From NCBI RefSeq assembly GCF_947331435.1, contig NZ_CAMZOF010000005.1:372001-436000 (forward strand): 64,000 bases of DNA, read 5' to 3'. Below, one piece after another: positions 26,588 through 35,381 of the stretch; the stretch's first letter is position 1, and each line of letters begins with the position of its first letter. A program made the translations under genes and the position numbers. The stretch comes from Pelagibius sp. Alg239-R121 (GTDB lineage Bacteria; Pseudomonadota; Alphaproteobacteria; Kiloniellales; Kiloniellaceae). The notes under the pieces were generated by a model. The model saw nothing but the letters and a program-made list of their open reading frames with translations, made no database searches and had not been told where the DNA came from.

Positions 26588-26971
26588 TTACTTCACCGAG
26601 GCGGCCGCGCGGACCAGTTGAAAGGTTGTTTCCTTCAGATCCTCATTCGCGATGCTGTTGAAGGCCTGGACGAGTCGGATTTCCTTCAGGGAAAGCGTGA
26701 CCGGTGTCGACTGGTTACGGGAGATGGAATCATCCAGATTGTAAAAATACTTTATGTCGATGTTATAGAACTGCGCCACCTTGAGCAGGCGGCTGGCTGA
26801 AATTTTATTATATCCGGTTTCGTACTTCTGGAGTTGCTGAAAAGATATTCCGAGGTGTTCAGCGACGTCCTTTTGCGTCTTTTTGAACACCTGACGAATG
26901 TATTTCATCTGATGGCCAATGATGGCGTCCATCGATTTCATGTCGTGTGGGCCCGGGCAATATTTATCCAT
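26588..26971 (-). CDS. XRE-family helix-turn-helix regulator
   Basis: A 127-residue protein with a central HTH: MKYIRQVFKKTQKDVAEHLGISFQQLQKYETGYNKISASRLLKVAQFYNI, followed by DIKYFYNLDD and a helical tail. Such short XRE proteins resemble SinR/PraR-type regulators of alphaproteobacteria (the QQLQKYETGxN block is typical). ATG 26971 has SD GAGAGG. It reads away from the 1.2-kb non-coding region. Confidence 0.88.
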   Translation of the reverse strand: MDKYCPGPHDMKSMDAIIGHQMKYIRQVFKKTQKDVAEHLGISFQQLQKYETGYNKISASRLLKVAQFYNIDIKYFYNLDDSISRNQSTPVTLSLKEIRLVQAFNSIANEDLKETTFQLVRAAASVK

Positions 26972-28144
26972 CAATACCTCTCGACAACGACTTTCCTCTG
27001 CACCGGCAGTGCAGGGGGTGTCGAAGCTCTTGGAGGCCATAGTCGATAGAGCTCCTGACCGAAGACAACTTAGGGATTCTACGTAGTTCAAACTCATGAT
27101 AGAGAAAATTATCGCTTTATTTTTTGTATATTGATGCACTGTCTCTGGGGGATAGAGAAGGTGATGGAATTGTCTTTTCCCAATTGATCGGTCTAAGGAC
27201 GCTTAGGCATCCTCGGCATCGACAGTGCGAAAGCCAACGAAACGACAGATACCTACCGCGAGGTGAGAAGTCGTTCGCTTGTCGATAGTTAGCGGGACCC
27301 AAGATCGGAACCATGAGAAGTCTGTGCCTTCGATCTTGGGAGGAGTGGCCGATTCCTTCCTGCCGCCATCTCCTGCGCGCGCCTATCTCGGCTGCTGTTG
27401 GAAAGCTGTCAGATCCTCCCGATCCGTGCATTAACGCTTCGCGTAGTTCTCACCTGAATTGAAATTGTGTTTTTGACGCGTTAACCCCCAAATTGCTTGT
27501 TCTGGTGCAGGTTCGGGTGCTTTCGGCGACCGTGAGGGCAAATCCGGCTGTTGTCGCTCACCTGTTCTTGTGTGAGAGGTTGCCGCAAAACGCTTCTCGC
27601 CGCACCTGCTTTCCAAATTGCTGCCGAGGTCACTCGCCACTGGCACGTGAGACAAACCGTCAGGTCGGATCGCAACATGAACAGCACCCATCAAGAGTAA
27701 TTATAAAAGAATTTTCGCGTCATTCCTTTTCGATGAATCTATGTTTTCGACTCTGGCGTCGTGACGTTGTTCCTACAAAATCGGCTCCTTATGCAGCTCG
27801 TGGTCAGTAATAGAAATGGCGTTCCGGTCAACGACAATTCATCACATGGCATTGTGATTGCGGTCCATTTCTTTCAATACGATCACGGGATAGCGTGAAG
27901 AAAAAGCAACCAAAGAGTGTTATTTGGCCTTTAAACCCAGTGTGATCATCGCTGTGTTCACGGGAGGATATTTCTACTTACACTGGTTTCAATTATTAAA
28001 ATGTATAGTTAATTATATTTTAAAAGTATTTATAATCAATAAACTGTGATATTGTTTAGAATTAGTCGAATTAAAGTAGACTCTACCAGTGATGGCGCAT
28101 AACGTTGGCCGCTCCCCATAATCCCAACAGGAAATGGATGAGCC
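26972..28144. other. 1.2-kb stretch without supported genes, partly AT-rich
   Basis: No ORF here shows family features or a good SD; the minus-strand ORFs at 27117-27431 and 27431-27694 and the plus ORF at 27493-27810 look random. 27298-27340 contains a 10-bp perfect hairpin. From about 27820 to 28080 the DNA becomes strongly AT-rich, consistent with the promoter region of the catalase gene. I find no tRNA cloverleaf or other known RNA. Confidence 0.55.
27298..27340. repeat. 10-bp perfect inverted repeat in the 27-kb non-coding region
   Basis: CCCAAGATCG (27298-27307) pairs with CGATCTTGGG (27331-27340), with a 23-nt loop. There is no T-run after it. It could be a structured RNA element, a protein-binding site or a remnant of mobile DNA. 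Confidence 0.5.
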
Positions 28145-29671
28145 ATGTTCGTCAAACAGATATCCAGATTACTCGCCGCAGGAATGCTGTTCGCAATGCC
28201 GGGGCAGGCCGGTGCCGAAGCCCTGCCCAACCTGACCCAGGACAGCGGCGCACCGATCGGCGACAACCAAAACTCCAAAACTGCCGGTGCGTTCGGTGGT
28301 GTGTTGCTCGAGGACTTTCATCTCATTGAGAAGCTGGCGCGCTTCGACCGGGAGCGGATTCCCGAGCGGGTTGTTCATGCGCGTGGTACCGGTGCTCATG
28401 GCGAATTCGTGGCCAGTCACGATTTTTCCCAATACACCAAAGCCTCGCTGTTTCAAACGGGCAAAACCACACCCGTCTTCGTGCGGTTTTCCACCGTGAT
28501 TCACCCCAAGGGCTCTCCGGAAGCACTGCGGGATCCCCGCGGGTTTGCCACGAAGTTTTATACCGACGAAGGTAACTGGGATCTGGTAGGCAACAATCTG
28601 CCTGTCTTCTTTATCCGCGATGCGATCAAGTTTCCGGACATGGTGCATTCCTTGAAACCGTCTCCTGTCAGTAATGTTCAGGACCCCAATCGCTTCTTCG
28701 ATTTCTTTTCGCACATCCCCGAGTCAACACACATGTTGACCCTGGTTTATTCGGATCTCGGAACGCCGGCATCCCTGCGTGAGATGGATGGACACGGCGT
28801 GCATGCTTTGAAGCTGGTTGACGCCGAGGGCAATTACGTCTTTGCCAAGTTCAAATGGAAAAGCCGACAGGGTGTTAAGACCCTGACTGCAGAAGAAGCT
28901 GCGGCGGCGGAGTTTAACTTCGCGACCAAGGACCTCTATCAAAACATTGCAGACGGAAATTTTCCCAAGTGGGATCTCTACGCCCAGATCCTCAAACCGG
29001 AAGACATTGAGAAGCTGGATTTCAATCCCTTTGACGCCACGAAGATCTGGCCAGGTGTTGAAGAGGTCAAACTGGGCACCATGACGCTCAACCGTGTGCC
29101 GGAGAACTTTTTCCAGGCAACCGAAATGTCCGCTTTTTCACCTGGTGTGATGGTCCCTGGCATCGAAGCTTCTCCCGACCGTCTTTTGCAGGGCCGTTTG
29201 TTCTCCTATTCCGATACGCAGCGCTATCGCATCGGCGCCAACTATCAGTCTCTCGCCATCAATGCACCCAAGCCGGACGTCAGAAACAACACGCAGGATG
29301 GCCGCCTGAACTTCGTTGCCAAGACTGGTGACGTCAACTATCAGCCTTCGCGCAAGCAGGGCGACAACGCCTATGCCGATAATAATGCAAAGCGCCAGAG
29401 CCGCTATGCACTGGCAGGCCTGACTCAGCAGCTGGCTATCAAAAAACCGCAACCCTTCAAACAGGCGGGCGAGGCTTATCGAGCCTTCACGGCCGCGCAG
29501 CAGGACAACCTGATTTCCAATCTAGCGGGTGATTTGAACCAGGTGACCAGTCAGGAGGTCAAGGAAGTGATGGTCAGCCATTTCTATGCCGCCGACCGCG
29601 AATTCGGCGAGCGGCTGGCAAAGGCCGTTGATGTGAATATTGAGAGGGTGAAGCAGGCCAGTCTCCAGTAG
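28145..29671 (+). CDS. katB: Exported heme catalase (KatB/KatA type)
   Basis: A 508-residue small-subunit catalase that dismutates H2O2. A signal peptide (MFVKQISRLLAAGMLFAMPGQAGAEA) predicts periplasmic location. The catalytic His is H78 in RVVHARGTGAHGEF, the heme-ligand Tyr is Y355 in RLFSYSDTQRYR, and RFSTVIHPKGSPEALRDPRGFATKFYT is the family block. SD AGGAAA is nearby. An exported ankyrin protein follows, the same order as Pseudomonas katB-ankB. The AT-rich upstream region may carry an oxidative-stress promoter, but I cannot point to an OxyR site. Confidence 0.95.
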   Translation: MFVKQISRLLAAGMLFAMPGQAGAEALPNLTQDSGAPIGDNQNSKTAGAFGGVLLEDFHLIEKLARFDRERIPERVVHARGTGAHGEFVASHDFSQYTKASLFQTGKTTPVFVRFSTVIHPKGSPEALRDPRGFATKFYTDEGNWDLVGNNLPVFFIRDAIKFPDMVHSLKPSPVSNVQDPNRFFDFFSHIPESTHMLTLVYSDLGTPASLREMDGHGVHALKLVDAEGNYVFAKFKWKSRQGVKTLTAEEAAAAEFNFATKDLYQNIADGNFPKWDLYAQILKPEDIEKLDFNPFDATKIWPGVEEVKLGTMTLNRVPENFFQATEMSAFSPGVMVPGIEASPDRLLQGRLFSYSDTQRYRIGANYQSLAINAPKPDVRNNTQDGRLNFVAKTGDVNYQPSRKQGDNAYADNNAKRQSRYALAGLTQQLAIKKPQPFKQAGEAYRAFTAAQQDNLISNLAGDLNQVTSQEVKEVMVSHFYAADREFGERLAKAVDVNIERVKQASLQ

Positions 29672-29689
29672 GGGCGACCTGAACCTTAA

Positions 29690-29730
29690 CCGGGTCCGGA
29701 GAGCGGCGGTTCGGACCCGGCCATTTCTAA
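29690..29730 (+). terminator. Hairpin between catalase and ankyrin genes
   Basis: CCGGGTCCG (29690-29698) pairs perfectly with CGGACCCGG (29712-29720), followed by a weak T-containing tract (CCATTTCTAATTT). It may terminate part of the catalase transcript or protect its 3' end, setting the catalase:ankyrin ratio. Confidence 0.55.
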
Positions 29731-29777
29731 TTTAACGCACCCCGGCACAGTCAAACCCTATCGAAAGGCACTTTGTC

Positions 29778-30350
29778 ATGAAGCATTTCAAGGCAGTCCT
29801 CGCTGCAGTCTTCTTAGCGGCTTTCGTTTTGCCGATGGCGGTGAAAGCCGAAAACCAGTCCTTCACTCCCGAACAGATCTCGGCCATCTACTTCGACGCT
29901 GCACGGAGTGGCCGAAGCGATATTCTGACCGAACTTCTGGATGCAGGCGCCGATATGGAAGCCCGGAACGAAGCCGGTTACACGGCCTTCGTTCTTGCGG
30001 CTTATAACGGGCATATGGATACAGTCGAGTTTCTGTCTCAACGCGGGGCGGATGCCTGTTCTTCCGATCACCGGGGTAACACGGCCCAGATGGGAGCGGC
30101 TTTCAAGGGCGACGACAGGATGGCAGCACGTCTGCTGACCACTGGCTGCGACGTGAATGCCACAAATGCCTCGGGGCAGACGGCCCTGATGATGGCTGCT
30201 CTCTTTGGACGCAGCAAACAGGTCGACTTGCTGTTGGCAAAAGGCGCCGACCGCGCGATCCGGGATGCGGCCGGAAACACGGCGATCGGATTGGCTGAGC
30301 AGCAGGGAAACACACTGATGGTTGCTCGTTTGCAGCGAAGAGAAAAGTGA
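29778..30350 (+). CDS. ankB: Exported ankyrin-repeat protein (AnkB-like)
   Basis: A 190-residue protein with a signal peptide (KHFKAVLAAVFLAAFVLPMAVKA) and about four ankyrin repeats: DILTELLDAGADMEARNEAGYTAF, HMDTVEFLSQRGADACSSDHRGNTA, DRMAARLLTTGCDVNATNASGQTALMMAALFGRSKQVDLLLAKGAD and a final partial repeat. In Pseudomonas aeruginosa the equivalent AnkB is needed for full KatB activity. The catalase gene lies 106 bases upstream. Probably a periplasmic scaffold for the catalase. Confidence 0.88.
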   Translation: MKHFKAVLAAVFLAAFVLPMAVKAENQSFTPEQISAIYFDAARSGRSDILTELLDAGADMEARNEAGYTAFVLAAYNGHMDTVEFLSQRGADACSSDHRGNTAQMGAAFKGDDRMAARLLTTGCDVNATNASGQTALMMAALFGRSKQVDLLLAKGADRAIRDAAGNTAIGLAEQQGNTLMVARLQRREK

Positions 30351-30451
30351 GTTGGCAGAGCGAGCCTGTTTCAACGGCTCATCGCCTTTAAACTAAACAA
30401 AGGTGGAGTTCTGTTGGCGCTTCGCTGGTAATCCGGATCAGTGTTCGCAGA

Positions 30452-30904
30452 TCAGCGGATAAGACGGGAGATCCAGACCGGCCGGCGCGCAGCAAGGCCG
30501 AGTATACCTAGTCCCAACAGCAGGAGTGCCAGGCCGGAACCGCCGGCTATGCTGGCCGATCGGGGCGGCGGATAGGAGACAATCTTTGGTGCATAGAAAT
30601 CGGCGAGAGTTCCGCAGAAAACCTCGCCGTTTCTTTCTTGCGCCAGCCAGCCCTGTTCCCTGGCGCAGGGATCACTGCTCTTTGGGCTGCGGTTTACACC
30701 GCTCCGTTCTGGAAGCGGTGCGTGAAATGCGACGGTGTGCCGGTTGGTGATTCTGCCGTGGCTGTCGCCGGCCGACAACGTGGATTCACTGCTCGTCTTG
30801 GTGCTGCCTAAATCCTGTATCAGGACGGCGCGCGCAGGCAAAGAGAAGCAGCCGGTGGTGAGGCCGATCAACAGGGCGGCGAAAATGAGGTGTGATCTCG
30901 ACAA
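30452..30904 (-). CDS. Exported protein with C-terminal anchor-like tail
   Basis: A 150-residue protein if started at TTG 30904 (AAGG about 9 bases away; no ATG gives a sensible start except one that adds 46 untypical residues). It begins with a signal peptide (SHLIFAALLIGLTTGCFSLPARA), has a hydrophilic middle with two Cys, and ends in a hydrophobic stretch, GGSGLALLLLGLGILGLAARR, followed by a basic end. That three-part layout resembles PEP-CTERM/VPLPA-CTERM exosortase substrates, but the PEP or VPLPA motif is absent. Function unknown. Confidence 0.6.
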   Translation of the reverse strand: MSRSHLIFAALLIGLTTGCFSLPARAVLIQDLGSTKTSSESTLSAGDSHGRITNRHTVAFHAPLPERSGVNRSPKSSDPCAREQGWLAQERNGEVFCGTLADFYAPKIVSYPPPRSASIAGGSGLALLLLGLGILGLAARRPVWISRLIR

Positions 30905-31232
30905 TGGCGGGCCTTGGTAGAAGAAAGCAGAAACAAGGGCAGGGTGTCGGGGTGCGAAACCATGTCCTGCAAAACAGAAGCATTTTCCATTCCTGAGAAA
31001 TAGTTGGGGATTCCACCTATCTCTCCTTTTTTGTGCAGCCACATATAGACTTAGTTTCGCCGTGCGCGCTCAATCGATCGCAATTTCGCGTTCGACGCCG
31101 ATTCAGAACCCTGCGAGGAAATGACGTCGTTTCCGGGTGTATTTATTCGGTAAAACAATACGTTGGCGGAAATCTTCCCCGAGAGCGTCTAAAGATCACG
31201 AACGCAATCCAATCATCTGTGGGGAGCTTACA
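30905..31232. promoter_or_regulatory. Divergent promoter region with a GGAAA...TTTCC palindrome
   Basis: About 330 bases between the divergent exported-protein gene and the sigma-factor operon. At 31117-31134 an 18-bp near-palindrome (GGAAA, T, GACGTC, G, TTTCC; 16 of 18 symmetric) lies about 100 bases before the membrane-protein start. GGAAA resembles an ECF -35 element, but I cannot identify a matching -10. No ORF is convincing. Confidence 0.35.
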
Positions 31233-31670
31233 ATGATCAATTACGCTAAGTCCGGCGCACTTTGTTTTATTCTCTGGGGGTTACTGCATGTTGTTGGCGG
31301 AGGTGCGGTTCTCATTGCGTTAAGTGGGTCCGTCGACGCGGGCTTCGCATTTTATAGCAGTTCCGAGAACGGCCATTCTGCCTTGGCCGGTGCGATCCTT
31401 GGTTGCCTGGCGTATGGTTTCGTCTGGGTCGGTGCCGTTGTGGTCTATGTCGGTGCCAGGCGAAACTGGAAAAACAGTGAGTCGGGACTCCTGCTGAACA
31501 CGACGTTGGTGGGATTTACGGAAACGGGTTTGGTCTTTTTCCTGCTCTTGCCGGGGTTTGTGGGGTGGCTGGAAGCGATCGCGGGTATCCTTCTCTTCGT
31601 TGCGGCGGTTGTTTCGGGCGGCGTTGCCTGCAGAGATGTCCACCGAAAGACAGGAGACGGTCATGTCTGA
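31233..31670 (+). CDS. Four-TM membrane protein coupled to an ECF sigma factor
   Basis: A 145-residue protein with four TM helices (LCFILWGLLHVVGGGAVLIAL, ALAGAILGCLAYGFVWVGAVVVYVGAR, LLNTTLVGFTETGLVFFLLLP, WLEAIAGILLFVAAVVSGGVACRD). Its stop overlaps the sigma gene by 8 bases (ATGTCTGA), so translation is coupled. Membrane proteins in this position can act as anti-sigma factors or sensors, but it lacks any recognised anti-sigma motif; a transport-like role is equally possible. Confidence 0.75.
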   Translation: MINYAKSGALCFILWGLLHVVGGGAVLIALSGSVDAGFAFYSSSENGHSALAGAILGCLAYGFVWVGAVVVYVGARRNWKNSESGLLLNTTLVGFTETGLVFFLLLPGFVGWLEAIAGILLFVAAVVSGGVACRDVHRKTGDGHV

Positions 31671-32493
31671 GCAGGAGTTGGAAAAATCACTAGTTCAGAG
31701 AGCGAAAAGCGGCGATGCCGAAGCGTTCCAAGAGTTAGTCGGGCCCAGCAAATCACGCCTGTACAGCGTGGTCCAAAAGATGATTGGGCATCCGGAGGAT
31801 ACGGACGATGTTGTGCAGGAAGCCCTCGCTAAGGCATGGAATGGAATTGGTAGCTTTAAGGGGCAGGCGAGATTCTCCACTTGGGTGGTTTCGATTGCTT
31901 CCAGGGCAGCGGTCGATTTTCTCCGCGCACAAAAGAGATGGCGTGCGGAATCTCAGGTTGCCTATGCCAATCTTTGCGCAAACTCCGAAGATCTCAGTGG
32001 CGAGGTGATGGCGTCCTACGCTTCGCCGGAATTTTCCTACGAAGTTCGCGAACATATTGCCTATTGCTTCAGTTGCGTTGGCCGGTCTTTGCCACCTGAT
32101 GAGCTGGCCGCTTTGGTATTGCGTGACGTTGTCGGTATGTCGGCGCGCGAGGCCGCTGCCGCGCTGGGGGTCTCTGATTCGGTTCTGCGCCATCGGTTAA
32201 CGGCGGCCCGAAGCGTGATGCAGGAACAATACGAGGGCCTTTGCGCCCTGGTCAGCAAAAAGGGCATCTGCCACCAATGTAAAGGCTTGCAGATGATTGC
32301 GCCGGATGACGTAAAAGGCGGTCCTTTTCCCGACATTGCGGACTTTGCTGACCGCTGTGCCGTCGTGCGGGATTGCGGTACGACATCGATGCAGGAACTT
32401 CATAAGGTTTTTTGGCGCCGTACCAAGGAGATTGAGGACGTTGGGTTAGGCTCGACGGAACCGGACAGCGGTTGCGGAGAGGATACAGAATAA
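31663..32493 (+). CDS. ECF-type sigma factor with Cys-rich C-terminal extension
   Basis: A 276-residue sigma-70-family protein. Region 2 reads FQELVGPSKSRLYSVVQKMIG...DVVQEALAKAWNGIGSFKGQARFSTWVVSIASRAAVDFLRAQKRW; region 4 reads LPPDELAALVLRDVVGMSAREAAAALGVSDSVLRHRLTAARSVMQ. Then an extra about 75 residues hold GICHQCKGLQMIAP and DRCAVVRDCG, a CxxC plus two further Cys that could bind zinc or sense redox. ATG 31663 has SD AGGAG and overlaps the upstream membrane-protein gene. Confidence 0.88.
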   Translation: MSEQELEKSLVQRAKSGDAEAFQELVGPSKSRLYSVVQKMIGHPEDTDDVVQEALAKAWNGIGSFKGQARFSTWVVSIASRAAVDFLRAQKRWRAESQVAYANLCANSEDLSGEVMASYASPEFSYEVREHIAYCFSCVGRSLPPDELAALVLRDVVGMSAREAAAALGVSDSVLRHRLTAARSVMQEQYEGLCALVSKKGICHQCKGLQMIAPDDVKGGPFPDIADFADRCAVVRDCGTTSMQELHKVFWRRTKEIEDVGLGSTEPDSGCGEDTE

Positions 32494-32609
32494 GAGGCTG
32501 GAGCCTGTGCGCTTTTCCCGATTTTGGGGAGAGCCGGAAATCAGGCGCAGTTGCCACAACGCAGGGGCTGGCCATCAAGCTGATGATATACGCCTGTTTC
32601 AGCCAGCAG

Positions 32610-33848
32610 CTAGGCTTTGGCACGCCTGGCCTTTTTTGACATCACCATGAGCATGACCAAGCCCATGCCTGCGGCGGCCAAGGCTGTCATAAAGGGGGCC
32701 TGCGGCGAGAGAGACGCAAAGTAACCGCCGACGGCGGCCGCCAAACCGCCTGCAAGAACGGTTATCGCGCGATAGAGCCCCAATATTTGACCTTGTTGAG
32801 CCTTTGAGGCGGCATCCGAAACCAATACAGAGGTTGCCGTTTGACCGAAGTTGATGCCGATGGAGACCAGGATCGCGGGCAGGATATGGCCGGTTTGCGA
32901 GGTCGCCCGCACAAACAGCGCGATGCCGATAAACAAGAGGACGAACGAAGCCGCCGCGGTCGTGCCGGGTCCATAGCGCGTGACGATACGGCCAACGACC
33001 AGGCCGGAAAGAATAAGGGGCAGCGATAGGAGAGCTGCGTTTATCCCCAGCTCCCGCGGCGGTGTGTCGTAAAGCTGAACGAAAAAGACCGGAAAGAAGT
33101 CGAAGAAGATCATAACTGCCCAGTAAGTCAGGAACGACAGAACCAGTAGCCGGACAATCAGCGGGTCGCTGACCGCGCGAACCAGCGGGGGCGTGGGCTC
33201 TGTAACACAGCTGGGGTTGGTACGAGTGCCGCTGTTCAAAAAGAGCGGTACGACAAGCGCATTGAGCGCGAAAAGTCCGGCGGCGGTCCAGAAAGGAAAA
33301 GCAAACCCGAAAGCCTCCGACAGCGAAGGATCGGCAAGCACTCCCCCTAACACCGGTCCGACGACGAACCCGAGATCCATGGCAATGCCGATCACTGCAA
33401 AGTTGCGTGCCTTGCTTTCCGGACTGCTGACATCGGCGGCGAGCGACTGGACAATGGCGATATTGCCTTCGCCCAAACCTGCGACGAAGCGACCCAGAAA
33501 CAATAGCGGCAGAGAATCAGCGGAAACACCTGCCGCGAGGAAAGCACCGCCGGCGACGGCCGTCAGCAGCGCGGCTTTCAACACCGGTTTGCGGCCAATG
33601 CGGTCGGACCAGTGTCCGAAAAGTGGTGCGCCGATAATCTGTCCCAGCGGATAGACCGCAATCGCGGCACCGAGCAACAGGGTGCGTGCCTGCGGTGACG
33701 TGTCATTCGCGAGCAGTGACCCGTCGAGGTCCAGGAACAGGTGGCTGAAGACCGGGTAGGGCAGTGAGAAGCCTATCCAGCCGATGAAGACCGTCATGAA
33801 GACGAGGACCATCGTTCTTGTCTCGGTGTTCTTCGATCGTTTTTTCAT
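32610..33848 (-). CDS. MFS transporter
   Basis: A 412-residue polytopic protein with 12 predicted TM helices. The MFS motif between TM2 and TM3 reads GAPLFGHWSDRIGRKPVLKAALL. It resembles drug-resistance (DHA1) or sugar-efflux transporters; substrate not inferable. ATG 33848 is chosen because the in-frame upstream extension is unlike a transporter start. Confidence 0.88.
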   Translation of the reverse strand: MKKRSKNTETRTMVLVFMTVFIGWIGFSLPYPVFSHLFLDLDGSLLANDTSPQARTLLLGAAIAVYPLGQIIGAPLFGHWSDRIGRKPVLKAALLTAVAGGAFLAAGVSADSLPLLFLGRFVAGLGEGNIAIVQSLAADVSSPESKARNFAVIGIAMDLGFVVGPVLGGVLADPSLSEAFGFAFPFWTAAGLFALNALVVPLFLNSGTRTNPSCVTEPTPPLVRAVSDPLIVRLLVLSFLTYWAVMIFFDFFPVFFVQLYDTPPRELGINAALLSLPLILSGLVVGRIVTRYGPGTTAAASFVLLFIGIALFVRATSQTGHILPAILVSIGINFGQTATSVLVSDAASKAQQGQILGLYRAITVLAGGLAAAVGGYFASLSPQAPFMTALAAAGMGLVMLMVMSKKARRAKA

Positions 33849-34047
33849 CTTGATGAAATCCTGTTCGCGCAGGGATCTGCCCGAGGACGGGCGAACACGC
33901 ACGGGGATCGGGTTGAAGTCCGCTATCCGAAAAAGGGGAGTGGCGGCGGACGCAAGATCGTCAGAGGAAGCCCTGCGAACCCGCCGCCTGCCCGTCAGTG
34001 CAGACCGATCTCGTCGGGCGCGGCCTCGATTGCGATTTCGAATGCAG

Positions 34048-34950
34048 CTACGACTGTGGCGTCAGCTGCAGAGACTTATCGATGCGTGCCAGCTTGTCCG
34101 GATTGCGCATGATGAAGATGCCGGAAGCATTGAAAGCACTGTCGTAGGCAAAGGAGACGACGGCGACCGCGCATCCCTGTTCGCGCACGATGAGCGCCCG
34201 GCCCGAATTGATTTCCGTGGGGAAAACCTCTCCGGCTTGCCAGGCTGGCGAGAGGACATTCTCGACGAAGGCCAGGATCTCCGTCGCGCCTTCCAGCGTT
34301 TCACGGATCGCGACGACCTTACCGCCGCTGTCGGCGCTCAGGGTGGCGTCGTGCGACAGGAGACCTGCCAAGCGGTCGGTCGATCCTTCGGTGATTGCCG
34401 TATTGAAGGCAGCGACGAGTTCGTCCTGCTGCGCGCGTGGCACCTTGTGGGCGCTGTTGCCGCGGCGGACATTGGCCCGGGCTCTTGAAACCAGCTTCCG
34501 GCAGGCCGGTTCAGAGATCTCGAGGCTTTCGGCGACTTCTCCGTAATCCATGGCAAAGACGTCACGCAGCAGAAAGGCCGCGCGCTCCTTGGGCGCCAGC
34601 CGCTCAAGCACCAGAAGAAAAGCCGTGGTGATGCTTTCCGACAGGGCGACCTCGCTTTCCGGTGTGTCGAGCACCTGCGTATGGATCGGTTCCGGAAGCC
34701 ACGCGCCGACATAGTTCGTCCGTGCGTGACGCGCCGATCTCAGCGTGTCGACCGCTTTGCGTGTACAGACCGTGGCCAGCCAGTTCCGGGCGCGGTCGAC
34801 CTTTTCGTGATCGGCACTCATCCAGGCGAGGAGGGTATCCTGCACCACGTCTTCGGCTTCGGCGGCCGAGCCCAGGATCCGGTACGCCAGACCCATAAGC
34901 ATGGGCCTGGCTGCTTCGAAGACCTTGTTGGCTTCCAGGTTCTGGGTCAT
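34048..34950 (-). CDS. ECF41-type sigma factor (SigJ-like) with SnoaL-like C-terminal domain
   Basis: A 300-residue sigma factor. Besides region 2 (ANKVFEAARPMLMGLAYRILGSAAEAEDVVQDTLLAWM) and region 4 (LAPKERAAFLLRDVFAMDYGEVAESLEISEPACRKLVSRAR), it carries all three ECF41 landmarks: YVGAWLPEPI in the linker, DSGGKVVA in the SnoaL-like extension (usually DGGGK), and NPDKLARI at the C-terminus. ECF41 factors have no separate anti-sigma; the C-terminal domain modulates activity. Its ATG overlaps the AhpD-like gene's stop (ATGA), the classic ECF41-target pairing. Confidence 0.94.
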   Translation of the reverse strand: MTQNLEANKVFEAARPMLMGLAYRILGSAAEAEDVVQDTLLAWMSADHEKVDRARNWLATVCTRKAVDTLRSARHARTNYVGAWLPEPIHTQVLDTPESEVALSESITTAFLLVLERLAPKERAAFLLRDVFAMDYGEVAESLEISEPACRKLVSRARANVRRGNSAHKVPRAQQDELVAAFNTAITEGSTDRLAGLLSHDATLSADSGGKVVAIRETLEGATEILAFVENVLSPAWQAGEVFPTEINSGRALIVREQGCAVAVVSFAYDSAFNASGIFIMRNPDKLARIDKSLQLTPQS

Positions 34951-35381
34951 CAGTGGTTCGATATCTGAATGCGGTTCCAGAGATTGATCATGGCGATCAT
35001 CGAGGTGAGAGTCGAAATCTCATTGTCCGAGAAATGTTTTTTCAGCTCGCCCCGCAAGGCCGCCAGATCATGCGTTTGCCCCAGCTCGGTCAGCGCTTCG
35101 GTCCAGGCGAAAGCCGCTTTCTCGCGCAACGTAAAATCGGCGACCTGCCGCCAGACGATCAGGTGGTCGAGACGTTTATCGGTTTCTCCGTCCCGCCGGG
35201 CGTCCCGGGTGTGCATCTTCACGCAGAAGCCGCACTTGTTGACCTGAGAGGCGCGGAGCAGGATCAGATGGTGAAGTCCGACCTCGATGCCCCGCTCTCC
35301 GATCACGCCTTCCACGCTTTCCAGAGCGCCCAGAATGTCTGCACCCTGTTCGTAAAAGTTGATGCTGTTTGCGCTCGCCAT
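34950..35381 (-). CDS. Carboxymuconolactone decarboxylase / AhpD-like protein
   Basis: A 143-residue protein. The CxxC-type redox motif KCGFCVKMHTRDAR is that of AhpD-like alkylhydroperoxidases; the rest is all-helical (VIWRQVADFTLREKAAFAWTEALTEL). An ideal SD (AAGGAGATAAAA) precedes ATG 35381. It is the first gene of an operon with the ECF41 sigma factor and is the expected target of it. Likely role: peroxide or organic-radical detoxification. Confidence 0.92.
   Translation of the reverse strand: MASANSINFYEQGADILGALESVEGVIGERGIEVGLHHLILLRASQVNKCGFCVKMHTRDARRDGETDKRLDHLIVWRQVADFTLREKAAFAWTEALTELGQTHDLAALRGELKKHFSDNEISTLTSMIAMINLWNRIQISNH

Noticed and set aside
27431-27694. Minus-strand ORF ending in ENYAKR, considered as a tmRNA tag or small gene
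   Set aside because: The ending is not an Ala-Ala tag, no tRNA-like ends are visible, and the ORF has no SD or family match.
34950-35381. AhpD-like gene considered as a true alkylhydroperoxidase AhpD
   Set aside because: No ahpC is adjacent; the ECF41 coupling and CMD subgroup fit better, so only the family name is given.
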